A stretch of DNA of 64,000 bases, from the NCBI GenBank assembly GCA_963662175.1, contig OY759217.1, positions 11,968,562 to 12,032,561 on the forward strand. The letters run 5' to 3'. This DNA comes from Aradus depressus. Taxonomy: Eukaryota; Arthropoda; Insecta; Hemiptera; Aradidae. Position numbers and translations under genes: made by a program. Shown one piece after another: positions 44,281 to 56,445 of the stretch (within the stretch, counting starts at the first letter, position 1; every line of letters begins with the position of its first letter). Under the pieces are notes generated by a model that was not told the DNA's origin, searched no databases, and saw only the letters and a program-made list of their open reading frames with translations.

Positions 44281-44799
44281 TTCCTTTTGGCCACCTACGG
44301 CCAGAGCGCAGATAATAAAAATTAATCCCATTTTCATACGTCGAGAGCGCGAAGCCTCTATACGTCGAGAGCGCAATGGTTTCATATAGCAGGTATAAAG
44401 TAAAGAGAAAATAAAACACATTTTCGTTTCATTAAAACTCTTCAAAGAAGTTTGAAATTAATTATATATTATCAATTTATTTAAATTTTTTTTTATTTCC
44501 TCTTTTTTATCATCATATCTTTATTCTTTATATTTTAACTTTATTATTATTTTCGATTTTCTCTTTACTTTGCCTCATTTACCAAGACCATGATTTTTAT
44601 ACATCATGACATAACATTGATGCAACAAGCCTAAGTGTCTTTCCGCATGCGTCGCTCATAATCTTATATGGGGACTACGTCTCGTCGTATACCTGCTATA
44701 GGCTCCGCTATGCCTGATATATAAAATCACTGCGCTCTCGTCATATAGTGACCCTTATAATAAAAATCAGCTTTGCGCTCTCGCCGGCCAACGCCTTCC

Positions 44800-44938
44800 T
44801 TTTCCCGATATCGCTAAAATATGACAGGTTATGTCCTCATTGGGTTTTGACTTTAGATATGAAATTTCATGTCGATACATTCATTACATCGGCAGTTATT
44901 AGCGTTTTTGAGCTGAGCCCCTTTAATTTTTTTTTTTT
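44800..44938 (+). repeat. Family D, partial
   Basis: GATATCGCTAAAATATGACA, TTTCATGTCGATACATTCAT and ACATCGGCAGTTATTAGCG, ending GAGCTGAGCCCC. Confidence 0.65.
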
Positions 44939-44949
44939 GTTCATTGGCC

Positions 44950-45133
44950 TTATGTACGATGCATATTAGCCATGTCACTATAATGGTTTTATCTAGTTAT
45001 TTACAAAATCCATGGCCCCGGGAGGGAGATCTATCTACGAAATAAAACTCACTCACAGAATGGATTCGAACCCGCAACCATGGTGAAACCATGCGACCAA
45101 AGCCCTACGCTCTAGCCCGCATAGCCACCAAAA
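44950..45133 (-). mobile_element. tRNA-derived SINE, family 2, best copy
   Basis: On the minus strand: GGCTAGAGCGTAGGGCTTTG (A-box arm), GTTGCGGGTTCGAATCC (B box), GAGTTTTATTTCGTAGATAG, CTCCCTCCCGGGGCCATGGA, TTTTGTAAATAACTAG and CATTATAGTGACATGGCTAA. It shares this order with 8865-9045 and 13140-13275. Confidence 0.82.
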
Positions 45134-45164
45134 AAACTACTAATTAAATTTTAAAAACTAAAAT

Positions 45165-45398
45165 TAAATAAAATATGTGTGCTGTGGCCACAGGACTTTC
45201 ATATACCTCCTCTTGAATTCTTTTCAAATTGGCATTACTGTGTATAAGAAAGTCAACGTTAGAATTATGCTGTACAATGAAACAAGAAAACAGCTGATGC
45301 CAACACGTTACTTTCTTATCTACTAATAAAATTAATCTGAGTGGAGAGGGATCTGTAGAAATGTGGTTGGTATAAGAAAGTCCCATTATAACAAAATC
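45165..45398. mobile_element. MITE family C
   Basis: The left end GTGGCCACAGGACTTTCATA and right end GGTATAAGAAAGTCCCATTA are inverse-related. The inside shares AGAAAGTCAACGTTAGAATT, ATGAAACAAGAAAACAGCTG and GTTACTTTC with 47430-47700 and 59634-59911. Confidence 0.7.
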
Positions 45399-45604
45399 AC
45401 ATATTTCTGTAATTAATAAAATTGCCCATCCCCCTTTTCTAGGGAAGCCCTCTAATCAAAACTACGAAGCTAGAGGTGAGCGGCGTAGTGGACGTACCAA
45501 ATTGAAGCAGTAATGCAATAACGAAGACTAAAGTCTCGGGTGTACCCCAACTTACTCCCAACGAGGAGTTCTTGTACACCGAAGTGTAGTGGTGCTCCAT
45601 TGTG

Positions 45605-46262
45605 AATGAATAAAGTAATATATAAGGCACAATAGTTTGAAAATAAATACGATTTATTTATTAAAGTATAGAAATTGGCAGTATTAGTTGTCGAAACAGA
45701 AAGGTTACATAGAAAATGAAAATATTGTGAAAATTTATTAAGCAACATATTAATTAAAGTATAGAAATTGGCATAGTATTATCTGTCGGGAAGAAAGGAT
45801 GAATAGAAAATGAAAATATTGTGAAAAGAGAAATGTGAATGAATAGAGTAATATATAAGGCACAATAGTTTGAAAATAAATACGATTTATTAAGCAAGGT
45901 ATTAATTAAAGTATAGAAATTGGCATAATATTATCTGTCGGGGAAGAAAGGATGAATAGAAAATGAAAATATTGTGAAAAGAGAAATGTGAAAGAATAGA
46001 GTAATATTTGAAAATAAATACGATTTATTAAGCAAGATATTAATTAAAGTATAGAAATTGGCAGTTTTAGTTGTCGAAACAGAAAGGTTACATAGAAAAT
46101 GAAAATATTGTGAAAAGAGAAATGTGAATGAATAGAATAGTATTTGAAAATAATTCAATTTATTAAGCAAGATATCAATTACAATATAGAAATTGGTATG
46201 GTATTATCTGTCGGGGAAGAAAGGTTAAATAGAAAATGAAAATATTGTGAAAAGAGAAATCG
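45605..46262. repeat. Tandem repeat array, 5 units of 93-152 bp
   Basis: The unit core TATAGAAATTGGCA is found at about 45667, 45760, 45912, 46051 and 46185. It is followed by a choice of TTAGTTGTCGAAACAGAAAG or TTATCTGTCGGGGAAGAAAG, then ATAGAAAATGAAAATATTGT. The two variants alternate as blocks. Chance minus-strand frames inside repeat FSQYFHFLCNLSVSTT. In BTG intron 1-adjacent sequence (intron 1 spans 43164-53909). Confidence 0.88.
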
Positions 46263-46589
46263 TCCGAGTATGTATCAACAAACGTGGTTCCGATTAAAAA
46301 CTATACAAAATGACGTAAACAAAATGAGGGGCGGGAGAGATGTTTAGCACTGAATAGGAATGAGATCGTGCAGTCAGAAACAATAACAAGCATAATAGAC
46401 ACTGACTGGTGTCAAATAGGAGACAGGTCACGAAGTGAATCTCACAGCAGTCTCCAGGAACAAACAAATACTTTATAGTACTGGAAAATAATGTTTTATT
46501 TCAGTTCCTTCGGCGCTCAAATCTATGGCATTAGTTGGGAAAACCCATGAACAAAATGCGCACACTATGTATCAAATTAATCGCAAGCA

Positions 46590-47345
46590 TTATAGTACAC
46601 TCTTGTACGTATATATAATAAGGAAGTATTGTAATCGTGCGAAAATCATAGATAAAGTTTTCAACGGATTTTCACGTTTCAATGTTCATTTTACTTCGGG
46701 GCCTAAGTCCATAATACATGATACCACTTATATTTAGGACCTAATCAAAAATTGTTCAAAATAAAAGTTGTATAAAACACGCAAAAACACACTTTATGTG
46801 AAACATGGTTTCGATTTGCAAAAAATAATGTTATTAAATTTATACTAGCTAATGTGTGATTTGAGATAGGTCCAATACGACCGCGAGTTATAGCGCTTCA
46901 AAGAATGTGAAATAAACCGTAGAAAATATTTCAAAGGTTAGGTTTTATGACTCATGCCCGGGCTTTAACTACAAGGTCATATCGCCTACTACCAGAGCGC
47001 TCTTTCGTCACTCTGGTGGACATGAGCCTGACTCTACTGTGGGAGTCATAAATTTTGCATACCCTAAATTTGTATTCACCTAGGGCAGGGGACTTTAACG
47101 AGTACCTGATATCGTACAGGCTCGGGACCATCGCTTAATGTCCCATCCGAAGGACGGCGTGCTTAAGTTTATTTTACCTCCCAGATAAAATAAACTAAGG
47201 GCCTCGGTCGGATTTCGAACCCACGTTCTTGAGCTCAGAAGGCAAGCACGCATACCACTGAGCTACCGGCGCCCTTAGGAAATATTTCAAAGTAATGTTT
47301 AAGTTGTATCTCATAGCAACGAATTATAATATATTTTCTTATTAT
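46590..47345 (+). repeat. Family G repeat interrupted by a SINE
   Basis: GTATTGTAATCGTGCGAAAA, AAGTTTTCAACGGATTTTCA and AAATATTTCAAAGTAATGTT recur in the same order at 58990-59610. In both cases a MITE family C copy follows. The SINE at 46937-47279 is inserted here. Confidence 0.6.
46937..47279 (-). mobile_element. SINE family 1, full length with 13-bp TSD
   Basis: Flanked by AAATATTTCAAAG at 46924-46936 and 47280-47292. It has GGTTAGGTTTTATGACTCAT at the left and, on the right, CGGATTTCGAACCCACGTTC and ACCACTGAGCTACCGGCGCC. About 343 bases and apparently complete. Confidence 0.93.
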
Positions 47346-47429
47346 TGGTTGTTTTAATTAATAAAAATAAAAATAAAAATAAATAAATAAAATTATATTT
47401 TAAAAAATTAAATATATATAAGAAACGTG

Positions 47430-47700
47430 GGCATTACAAGACTTCCATGTACCTACCACGCTTTTACAGATCACTCTCTCTCTCTCGCATCTCAAATTCA
47501 TTTCATACTGACATTACAGGTGAATATAAGAAAGTCACTCTCAGAATTACGCTAAATAATGAAACAAAGAAAACAGCTGATACCAGCGCATTACTTTCAT
47601 TATATAATGCCAGTATGAAATGAATTTGAGATATGGTGATCTGTAACAACGTGGTGAGTATAAAAAAAAGTCCTATTATGGAAAGACAACACATTTTTCA
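47430..47700. mobile_element. MITE family C
   Basis: CATTACAAGACTTCCATGTA, the inverse pair CTCAAATTCATTTCATACTG / CAGTATGAAATGAATTTGAG, and AAAGTCCTATTATGG at the right end. The pair forms a long hairpin around AGAAAACAGCTGATACCAGC. Confidence 0.7.
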
Positions 47701-47953
47701 ATACGTTAATGTTGTACAGCGTGACAGCAGTTCCTCTTTCGAGTGATAAAAAGACAAACAGCTGAGCTATTTTTTTGATATGGAATGACGCTAGGTCAAC
47801 ACGCCATACATATCTGAACGCTTCTTCGAGCCCTGATAAGATAAAATATCACCGAACACTTTGAAATGACGAACTAAACATGTTGGTTGTAAAAAAAATT
47901 GTAGCTCCCACCCAGCTCGTTTTAAAAAAAAATTGGCGTCTCATAAAGGAGGT

Positions 47954-47978
47954 GGGGGGGGGGGGGGGGGGGGGGGGG
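47954..47978 (+). repeat. Poly(G) tract, 25 bases
   Basis: Uninterrupted G run in BTG intron 1, 226 bases before another run of 22 G (48204-48225). Confidence 0.9.
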
Positions 47979-48203
47979 AGGACACTATGGGAGGTTGTCC
48001 AACTTTTTTTTAATTTTTATTTTACAGCAAATCTGGCTCTCTCCTCCAAATTTAAATGTTCAACCACCATCTAAACTGCCCACATTCAGTCATTTTCGCC
48101 TCGAAAACAAAAATAAAATAAAAATGAAATGATGAAGACTATTGTAGCTCGGATATTGAATCCCGTGTCTTAGGGGTCATTCATAAATTACATAAGGCGT
48201 TTA

Positions 48204-48225
48204 GGGGGGGGGGGGGGGGGGGGGG
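48204..48225 (+). repeat. Poly(G) tract, 22 bases
   Basis: Uninterrupted G run after AAGGCGTTTA; the flanks TTCATAAATTACATAAGGCG and GGGTAAAGAACTTGATC suggest a repeat-borne origin. Confidence 0.9.
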
Positions 48226-48734
48226 AATAAGTTCAATATTACTAATTTTTACTATAGGGGAGGGGGGTAAAGAACTTGATCTTATGTAAGTTTTTAAATT
48301 TAAAATCCACTACTTTCGCGCTAAGAAATGGCGCTATTGGATAGCGCAATCTGTACTTAGTTCTCAAATTCAGTATTGAATCCTACAGAAATCATATGGT
48401 CTCAGTACTTCTAGACATTTTTTTATTCTATTGTCTCGCTGACTAGGGATTTCCCTATTGCTTGAATTTTCAAAAATAATTGTCATTTTAGTATCATTTA
48501 TTTATTATACCTGACATGTCTGGATATTTACATCCACTATTATTTAAAGCTTGGGTACAAGCTGCTCAAACTGTATCTTATTTTATCAATACGATCATTT
48601 CTTACAAAAATTTCTTATCAAGGGGGGAATGGCCAATTAGCTGAAATTTCCAATATTTTACCTTTCATTTGAGCCATTACTTGCTTCATATATTACATAA
48701 TAATTGAGGAATTTTTTGTTTGACTCTTCGGTCA

Positions 48735-48930
48735 GGCTGTAACAATGAAGTCAAATCGCCTACTACCAGAAGGGAGGACGCGAGCCAGACTCAACTTTGC
48801 CTACCCAAGTTTAATTAGGATAGGACTCTTTTATTGAGTATCTGACATCGTGCAGGCATGTGGCCATCGCTCAACATCCCATCTGAACAACGGCACGCTT
48901 TACTTCACAGATTAAAAAAAAAATTTTATA
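48735..48930 (-). mobile_element. SINE family 1, diverged copy
   Basis: AATGAAGTCAAATCGCCTAC, TACCAGAAGGGAGGACGCGA, GAGTATCTGACATCGTGCAG and CATCGCTCAACATCCCATCT. Head lost. Confidence 0.7.
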
Positions 48931-49236
48931 GGCGGAATTGTTTTCCAATTTTTCAAATAGTTGCAGTGAATGGATTTCTATAAAGATAACACGTGGAAAA
49001 GTAAAATCCTCAAGGGGGGTTTCAATAGTAAAATATTGTAAACATTATATATATAATTTTTAAAAAATTGCAAAGAAGCAAACGTTATCAACTATTATCG
49101 TTTCAAAAAATGTAAATTCACATTCTTTGATCTCATACATTAAATACAAATAAGTGGGTCGTCGTTGTATCAACAGTTATGGCAAAAAATCAATAGTTGA
49201 CAACATCAGGACTCCTGAATCCTAATATACTAAATT

Positions 49237-49471
49237 ATCTGGGAGGTAAAATAAACTTAAGCACGCCGTCCTTCTGATGGGACGTTAAGCGATGGTCCCG
49301 AGCCTGTACGATGTCAGGTACTCGTTAAAGACCCCTACCCTAGATGAATAAAAATTTAGGACTCCCACAGTAGAGTCGGGCTCATTTCCACCAGAGTGAC
49401 GAAAGAGCGCTCTGGTAGTAGGCGATATGACCTCGTTGTTAAAGCCCGGGCATGAGTCATAAAACCTAACC
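49237..49471 (+). mobile_element. SINE family 1, head-truncated, 9-bp TSD
   Basis: Flanked by TACTAAATT at 49228-49236 and 49472-49480. It starts at ATCTGGGAGGTAAAATAAAC and runs to CATGAGTCATAAAACCTAAC. Truncation together with a target duplication means it was inserted already truncated, as in LINE-driven priming. Confidence 0.85.
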
Positions 49472-49479
49472 TACTAAAT

Positions 49480-50000
49480 TTCGTGTCGATACATCAATAG
49501 GTGTCGTCCTCGTATGTTCTAGATACATATATAACATGTATCGATACATTCATTCTGGAGTTATCGTATTCACTGACAGTCAGGAAATGTTGCTTTTCAT
49601 TTTTGGAATCAGGAGGTTGGAAAACAGGAAATCCCAGTGAAAACAACATTACATTTCTCTGAGCTCAAGGTCGTGGGTTCGAAACCCGACAGAGGCCGTT
49701 AGTTTATTTTATATGGAAGGCAAAATAAACTTAAGCACGCCGTCCTTCGGATGGGATGTTAAGTGTACGTTGTCAGGTACTCGTTAAAGACCCCTCTACC
49801 CTAGGTGAATGAAAATTTAGAGCAGGCAAAATTTAGAACCCGCACAGTAGAGTCGGGCTCATGTTCAACAGTGACAAAAGAGCGCTCTGGTAGTAGGCGA
49901 TAGGAAGTAGTTAAAGCCCGGGCATGAGTCATAATAACTAACATTGCATTTCTAACCGATTACATAACTTCGTTTTTACTTTTTAATTGTTGTAACAAAT
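49480..50000 (+). repeat. Family D copy split by a SINE
   Basis: TCGATACATCAATAGGTGTC, GTATCGATACATTCATTCTG and GGAAAACAGGAAATCCCAGT before the SINE, then GCATTTCTAACCGATTACAT and AACTTCGTTTTTACTTTT after it. Confidence 0.65.
49659..49939 (+). mobile_element. SINE family 1 with 14-bp TSD
   Basis: Flanked by AACATTACATTTCT (49645-49658) and AACATTGCATTTCT (49940-49953). It begins CTGAGCTCAAGGTCGTGGGT with B box GGGTTCGAAACCC and ends GGGCATGAGTCATAATAACT. Confidence 0.88.
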
Positions 50001-50320
50001 TAACTATTTCCATATATCTATCTAGAACCAAAGTACAATTTCGAACCCTAAGTCGGTTGGATTACCAATTAAATATTACCTTCCATAATTTCCGGATATC
50101 TATATAACTCTGAACCACAATTTTGGATTTTTTTTAAAAATTGTAGTAAAGGTGAAAGATGAGTCACGGGATATTTCCAAGTTAAACATGATGATGTGAC
50201 GCTGCAAGTGACTCATTCTAGACGGGAAAAAAATGTCAGGACATTGCGTGTTCAGCAAACGGTATTAAATATTACAGACATTAGAAAATTCAAATAATTT
50301 ATTGAGTAAAAAGATTTTAG
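49975..50320 (+). repeat. Family F repeat, uninterrupted copy
   Basis: TTGTTGTAACAAATTAACTA, TTCGAACCCTAAGTCGGTTG, TTACCTTCCATAATTTCCGG, GAGTCACGGGATATTTCCAA and GGACATTGCGTGTTCAGCAA, aligning with both halves of 37385-38400. Confidence 0.6.
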
Positions 50321-50814
50321 ACGCGGTCCTCGATTCCCCTCCACACGAGCCAACGCGAGACCAAAGAACAACAATTCTTCAATTATAAATATTCAATCGT
50401 TGGAGAATGTCTGGTCTCCAAATTCTCTTCACTTCCAGTCGCTAATAATACTTGTATATACACATTTGATTCCATTACTCTACTTGAACCAGACTATTGA
50501 CATTTTAATTTCATTGAAATCGAACGTAGTTCAGTCGGTTTCAGGGGACACACATTAGTCAATACCCTTTTAATTTTCAACCTCTCCTAGTTTTTCAATC
50601 ATCCCTATTTCTGGTGTTTAAAGTGGATCATACTTTTTATTCATTTTCATGCTAATAATTGACAAACGTTTTTATTTTACTTTAATTGAAAAAATACATT
50701 CTCTATTTTTCCAGGACTGGATTTAAAGCATGGGGAGTGGGTAAGTGGTCGGCGTGCTAGTCCTGGGGGAGTATCACGCGCCATGAACCAAGCAATAGAC
50801 ATTAAAAAAAAGTT

Positions 50815-51040
50815 TTCTAAGAATCACCGACAAAGTCTATTTCCCCTGAATGAATAATGCCATCACGTTTTCGCTCTCCCTCCAAGACCAATCGCCTCAC
50901 ATATGGGCTTGAACCTTCATACTAAGATCCCCCCCTTCCCTTTAGTCGATTTGACTGAAAATCGTCGTCCTAATGGGATTCTAGATACATACATTTAATT
51001 TCTAACCGATTGACGTTCATATAACTGGACAAGTAACAAG
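50815..51040 (+). repeat. Family D, internally deleted
   Basis: GAATCACCGACAAAGTCTAT with TTCCCCTGAATGAA, CCAAGACCAATCGCCTC, CCCCCTTCCCTTTAGTCGAT, GAAAATCGTCGTCCTAATGG and TTTAATTTCTAACCGATTGA. Confidence 0.6.
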
Positions 51041-51599
51041 GAAGTATTCAGAGATATTAAACTAAAATACGGAAAAAGATAAATCAAAAATATATCGATA
51101 ACACACTTTAATAAATTGCCAATGTAAATATAATTATCATGAAATGTAAATATATCTCAAGTTTCAAATCAACCCCAAATGACCTTTATCTGAATTAACA
51201 ATTAAATGATAAACATCCTTGGTTAAAACAATGAGACAGAACACTATCAATATACGAATAATTTTGTGTGACCTCAAAAGGTCAGTCAATATAGCTTCAA
51301 GGGAAATCAGAAAGTACTATAGCTTTCTTTGGGATTACAAATTTCTCACTGTTTTTTTTTTTTATTAAATTGATATTTTGAAAATATTGGTGTGGAAATT
51401 GTGGCCAAATCGTGTAAGACAGCGATTAATTGGGCTCAATATATGGAATGATTTTTCACTTCAGCGCGCCATTACAGTGGCGCTGATTTACTCTGGCAAC
51501 AATGGCGCAACTCCACCGACAAGAATCATATCATATTGTTTCTCCTCGTACGACATCCCGACCGCGCATGCCGTATTCTACATGCAACATTGCACAATA

Positions 51600-52040
51600 T
51601 CTTTCTTTGACATACATTTTACTTTCTCGGCTTTATGAAGTATAGAGGATGTTATCAAATCGAAAAGAAATTTGAGGATCAGTTTTCACCTGGATTTCAT
51701 GTTGCCCGCCCCCCTGATTCCGAAAATGAAAAACAAATGTCTGCCTGTCTGTGAACACAATAACTCTCTATAGAAAAAAATGTATCGACACGAAATAATA
51801 TATGTGTATTCGTATCCACAAGGACGACACCAACTGATATTCTGCCGAGTCGGCCAAACAGAAAGGAGGATTAGGGGGTGGTTTAACACAAAAACTGTAA
51901 TAACTGCCGTTGTAATGAATGTATCGACACGAAATTAATTGAGTCCAAACGTTCAATTTGGTTTTGGAGAAAGAGTGAAAACATAATTGAATAATTCGTT
52001 CTGGACAAGTACTCGGTGACTCACCGACAATTAATATTTT
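51600..52040 (-). repeat. Family D, reverse copy
   Basis: GAAGTATAGAGGATGTTATC, CTGTGAACACAATAACTCTC, AAGGACGACACCAACTGATA, AACTGCCGTTGTAATGAATG, GGTTTTGGAGAAAGAGTGAA and TCTGGACAAGTACTCGGTGA in the reverse order of family D. Confidence 0.7.
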
Positions 52041-52515
52041 TTATTTCGTGTTTCAAATAATTCATTATTTAATACATTTACGAGTATGGAGACAGAATAA
52101 CTTTTATTTTCCTAATTCATGAGAGGAAAACTCTGTGGGATGTCTACTGTAAAAATGATCACATCTGGGACATATCAAGAACACTGGGGCAGGAAATAGC
52201 TTAACACTACAATTAGGTTTCCAAAAAAATGTAATCAACACACTGAGTACTACTTCAATCCTGTAATAAAATTAATTTTAATAACGCCCGTTAACATATT
52301 AAGTAATTGTCTCAAGCACAAAACGTAAGAACAAGAGTCGGTTGCGAACTGAGGAAAGTGTTGATAGTGAGATATTGCACTTTCAAAAAAGCATATGACA
52401 GGTTGCTCCAAAATAATTACTTGAACAGTTGGAAAAGCGAATAAAGAACGAGGTTATAGCCCTTCAACCCTGCCCCCTGGACTCGGTTCGCTCGTACTTA
52501 TCTTCCGCAGTTTTC

Positions 52516-52516
<1 letters not shown>

Positions 52517-52597
<81 letters not shown>
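52517..52597. repeat. (TA)n microsatellite, about 40 repeats
   Basis: Uninterrupted alternating TA run of roughly 80 bases in BTG intron 1. Confidence 0.95.
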
Positions 52598-52599
<2 letters not shown>

Positions 52600-52601
<2 letters not shown>

Positions 52602-53909
52602 AGAGACTGCGGGGTAAATAACTTCATATGCCACTTCTTCAGATTATTTTCAAAATAGAGAATATAAGGTGTGTTAGAGATACAACTAGATTCCCAGAAT
52701 ATAAACTGACATCGTACAGGCTTGAGAACATAGCTTGTATATCAAAATAATAATAATAGAGTAATAATTTAATATTTGTTCGCAAAATTATTAATGGATC
52801 CACCAAAATACAGATCATAATAAACGTTACAAAAGTAAATCATATTCAGGAATCATTTATAAAACTATAAAGAAAAGAAAATTTCAATTTCTATAGAAAA
52901 AATAAAACGTTTTGCAACCTAACAGCTGAATATACGATACTGACAGTAGATAACTGGTTATAAAAATAAATAAAATTGTTTGCTTAGTAATAAACTTACG
53001 AGTCTTTTTGGATTGAATAATGTCAATTAGGTTATCAATTACATTAGATGTAGATTAAAATTGAATTAATATCTGGCGTCATCAAATTGCAGTAATAAGG
53101 GGAAAGAATATAACGGTTTTCAGAGCGACCCGTATCAAGCTAATAAAAATACAAATACTTGGAAAATAAGATAATTTATAATTATTCTTCGCTGATTTAC
53201 ACAATAATTGTAGGTAATAAATAATCAATCAACAGTAAATTATTTACTGCTCAATTTATTTTAAAGAGCAACGAAACAACGGTTTTTTTAGGTCATCGAT
53301 CGATTCAAATAAAAATTAAATTAAATTACTTATCCAGTTTAATTTATTTTAAATAAAAAAATATGTAAAATAACGAATTAATCATTTTTAAATACTTTTG
53401 TTTTATGGCTCTGTTTATAATAAATAGTTGATAATAGCCGTTACAAAATAAATAGAAATTTGTACCGTTATTATAAACAGAAAAGAAATAAGAGTTTTCA
53501 GAAAGATAAGGCCTAACTGAAAACATAATACTGTGCAATATTTCTAAGAAGTCTTATCATAAAGAACAAAATTCAAACAGAAATGAGAAGTTAATTTGAA
53601 AAAAGATTCTATGTTAAAGGATCCACAATATGAAGTAATAAAAATTTCGAAATAGACGACTGTAGAAAAGAAGAAACAATACAATCGTGTTGGAAGAGTT
53701 CATTGACAGCTAGCACGAGAGAAAGTACATAAAGCATACATATGTTAAATAAACTGTTCAGTTTGTATCGTGTCTATAACACAAATACAGCAAACTTAAC
53801 GTTTAACGAAACTTTAGAAGTACAACAAATAACGTTTACATATCAGTAATGAGAAGGTACATAATTAGGAAAAATACTATAAATAATTATTATAATAAGA
53901 GTAACATAC
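52600..53909. other. BTG intron 1 proximal part, nothing recognised
   Basis: AT-rich, no exon or repeat family identified except a scrap, CTGACATCGTACAGGCTTGA (52708), matching the SINE family 1 core. Confidence 0.4.
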
Positions 53910-54220
53910 CTGCAACAAACTTCGTTAGGATCAACCCAAATGGTTAGTTCGAAGGGTAGTTTCATGTCTTCGTATCTGATTCCAGAAGCAGACGCTGCTT
54001 TTTCTAGTGTAGCATCTCGTCTATTTACTCCGTTCACCCGAATACACCTATAGCCCTGTCCTTTGTCTGGTTTTTCAGGGAACCAATGATTTTCAAATTT
54101 TTTTGTAAGTATTTCTGACAGGCGATCTTTAAAATGTTCCAATTGTTCATGATTAAAGTTTTCGCTTTTTTCTATCAGGCGGGCTAAAAAGAGAACTGCC
54201 GCTGAAATCTCGTCTCGCAT
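53910..54220 (-). CDS. BTG3: BTG3-like gene, exon 1 (BTG domain)
   Basis: BTG/Tob proteins are antiproliferative adaptors that bind the CAF1/CNOT7 deadenylase and poly(A)-binding protein to speed mRNA deadenylation, in cytoplasm and nucleus. The exon encodes nearly the whole BTG domain: MRDEISAAVLFLARLIEKSE, a helical stretch, FENHWFPEKPDKGQGYRCIR (box A, as HWYPEKPSKGQAYRCIRVN in BTG3), then ELTIWVDPNEVCCR (box B region, WVDP.EV). ATG at 54220 is chosen because the family begins MK/R-E-I; the frame opens further upstream to 54301 without family similarity. The donor is TTGCAG|GTATGT, phase 2. Internal residues (MRDEI, CIRVN, EVCCR) favour BTG3/BTG4 over BTG1/2 or Tob. Introns of about 10.7 and 19.5 kb follow. 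Confidence 0.95.
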
Positions 54221-56225
54221 AGTAAACCGCTCCACGATTATTAGGACAATTGAGATGGTTTGATGAAATGTGCAGCTTAATACACATAAGTGACAAGTCA
54301 AAACTTGTTATAAAAAATAGGCCAAGTACTACAAGTACTGGCCGAAAAACTTTCAAAAAAGAACACTGAACCACGACACTCAAGACAAGTCAACTTAACA
54401 TATGAAACGTTCCTAATAACTAGGCCAAACAAACGATCTTCCAAACACTCCTTTATTTAAATAATAAAAAAAAAAAGAAAAAGAAAAAAAACGGGATCCT
54501 GAAAATAAAAATAAAACAAAATTATTAGACACTGCGTGAAATACATCAATAACAATGTACTACAACATTTATATTAAAATAAAATCACATAAAAAGTATT
54601 TCAGAACCAACTTTCTAAACACAAAGCTGGCAATACTCATTGTGTGTAGTTGACTCAATACAGAGTTGTGAGGAGTAATTTTGACGTTCAGACAATCAAA
54701 TAATGATGTAGTGGGACAAAAATGTAACTTAAACTAGACAAATGGCAAAAATGCTTACCAGATAAATGAAGAGAGTTAGCAAATACGACGTGAAAGGCAA
54801 ACAAGTGACGACAAAGGGCTACGTTCCTAATAAGCATTAACCAATGGCAGGGGCAGTGTTCTCATCCAGAGGAGAGGGGGAAACACGTGACCTCACCTCA
54901 CACCCCACTAACTAGTCACTGAATCCCACTATAAAACTATTATTATTCAATTTTAAAAATTTGGAAACTTTTTTTAACGAACTTAATTAAATCCATACTA
55001 TTTGATTGCAAGAGAATAAATTACCTTGCAAATGTCGTATGATTGCACATGACAAAGAAAACCCTTCTATTCCCTCCCTGTTTTAATTGTTTACAAAAAT
55101 TTTCCTCGTTATTCAAAATTAAAATACATTTATGGATAAGCACTACTTACAGATTATTTTTCAGTCTCTTTTTAGACGCTAAAATTCTGAATATTTTATT
55201 ACGTCATTGTTAAGATGTTTTGAAAAATTTGTCAGAGGTTTCTTTTTATGAAGTATATTTTTCATAACTTTTTTTGAGTTGTATTTGTAGTTACGAACGA
55301 ATATTAATTTCATTAAGTATATTAAATCCCGTTGGTATTTTTACTAGAATGTATTAAGTGAGAGTTAAGGTGCATTTCTAGTTAATCTACTAACATTGTG
55401 TATACATGGACCAAAAAATATAAACCTTAAACTCTGAATGAAGGAAGGGAAATTAGGTATAGAGGCTGAGATCATTAGTTTTATTCCTAATGAAGATTGA
55501 AGTATCAAAAGTACTTTTTTTTTTTTCTCTCTTGCAATAATAACATAAGAACTCTAGCTAATATTTATTAGATGTTATGAATTATGCCTTGGCGTCATTC
55601 TTTTTTTTCTTTTTTTTATATAAATTCATAACCTATTAAATACTATTTTTTTTAAATATATGTTTCATCAAATGGTTATTACATCCTTTTCCCCCCTTTT
55701 AATGAAGCAGTACAGCTTTGCAGTAACATCGATAACTCATGTATCAAAGAGAATAAATTATTAACCTCTTGTTGGTCCTTTAGTAAAACAGTACAGGTTT
55801 TACAAGTGCAAAAAAGAAAAAAAGGCATGTGAAACGAAGATATGCCCTGATTTACATCAAACTATATGTAACTTTTTTTTTTTTTTCTTCCCACTTTCTG
55901 GCTTTATGAACAGCGCACATCAGCCATCACTAGCCTATATGTATATCTGTGAGATAGTTTTAATAATAACTGATAAGATCCGATTTTTTTTTTTACATGG
56001 AACCCCAATAAAATAAATAAATAAACATTTGCGAGCATGAAACGGAAAAATATCTAGATACTATTGAATTGCTAAAAATTAAAGTACCTACTATTTAGGA
56101 ATCAATATACTATTTTTATTTTAGTGATTAATATTAAAACAAAATATTATTGACTGAAAATAAGATTCATCGTCCTGGCAGTATAGACACTGATTAGCTG
56201 AACATCTGCTTTGGTATCATAGTTA
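54221..56225. other. Upstream flank of BTG, promoter not located
   Basis: Should hold the BTG 5' UTR and promoter. A less AT-rich patch at 54840-54910 contains CACGTG (E-box type) at about 54885 and is a plausible promoter area, but no initiator or TATA was decided. The rest is AT-rich with long poly(T) runs and no recognised gene. Confidence 0.3.
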
Positions 56226-56445
56226 TTGTGACTCATGCCCATGCTTTAGTTACGAGGTTATATCACCTACTACCAAAGCGCTCATTCGTTACCTAACATT
56301 GCGCAGGCTCCGGACCATCGCTCAACTTTCCATCCGAAGGACGACGTGCCCAAGGTTTATTCACCTCCCTGATGAAAAACACGTTCGGCAGGGTTTCGAA
56401 CATGCGATCTTTGTTTACATATATTATTAGCAGGTTGCCCGGTTA
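56225..56445 (-). mobile_element. SINE family 1, internally deleted
   Basis: GTGACTCATGCCCATGCTTT, ATATCACCTACTACCAAAGC, then straight to GCGCAGGCTCCGGACCATCG, CCATCCGAAGGACGACGTGC and GGCAGGGTTTCGAACATGCG. Confidence 0.78.
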
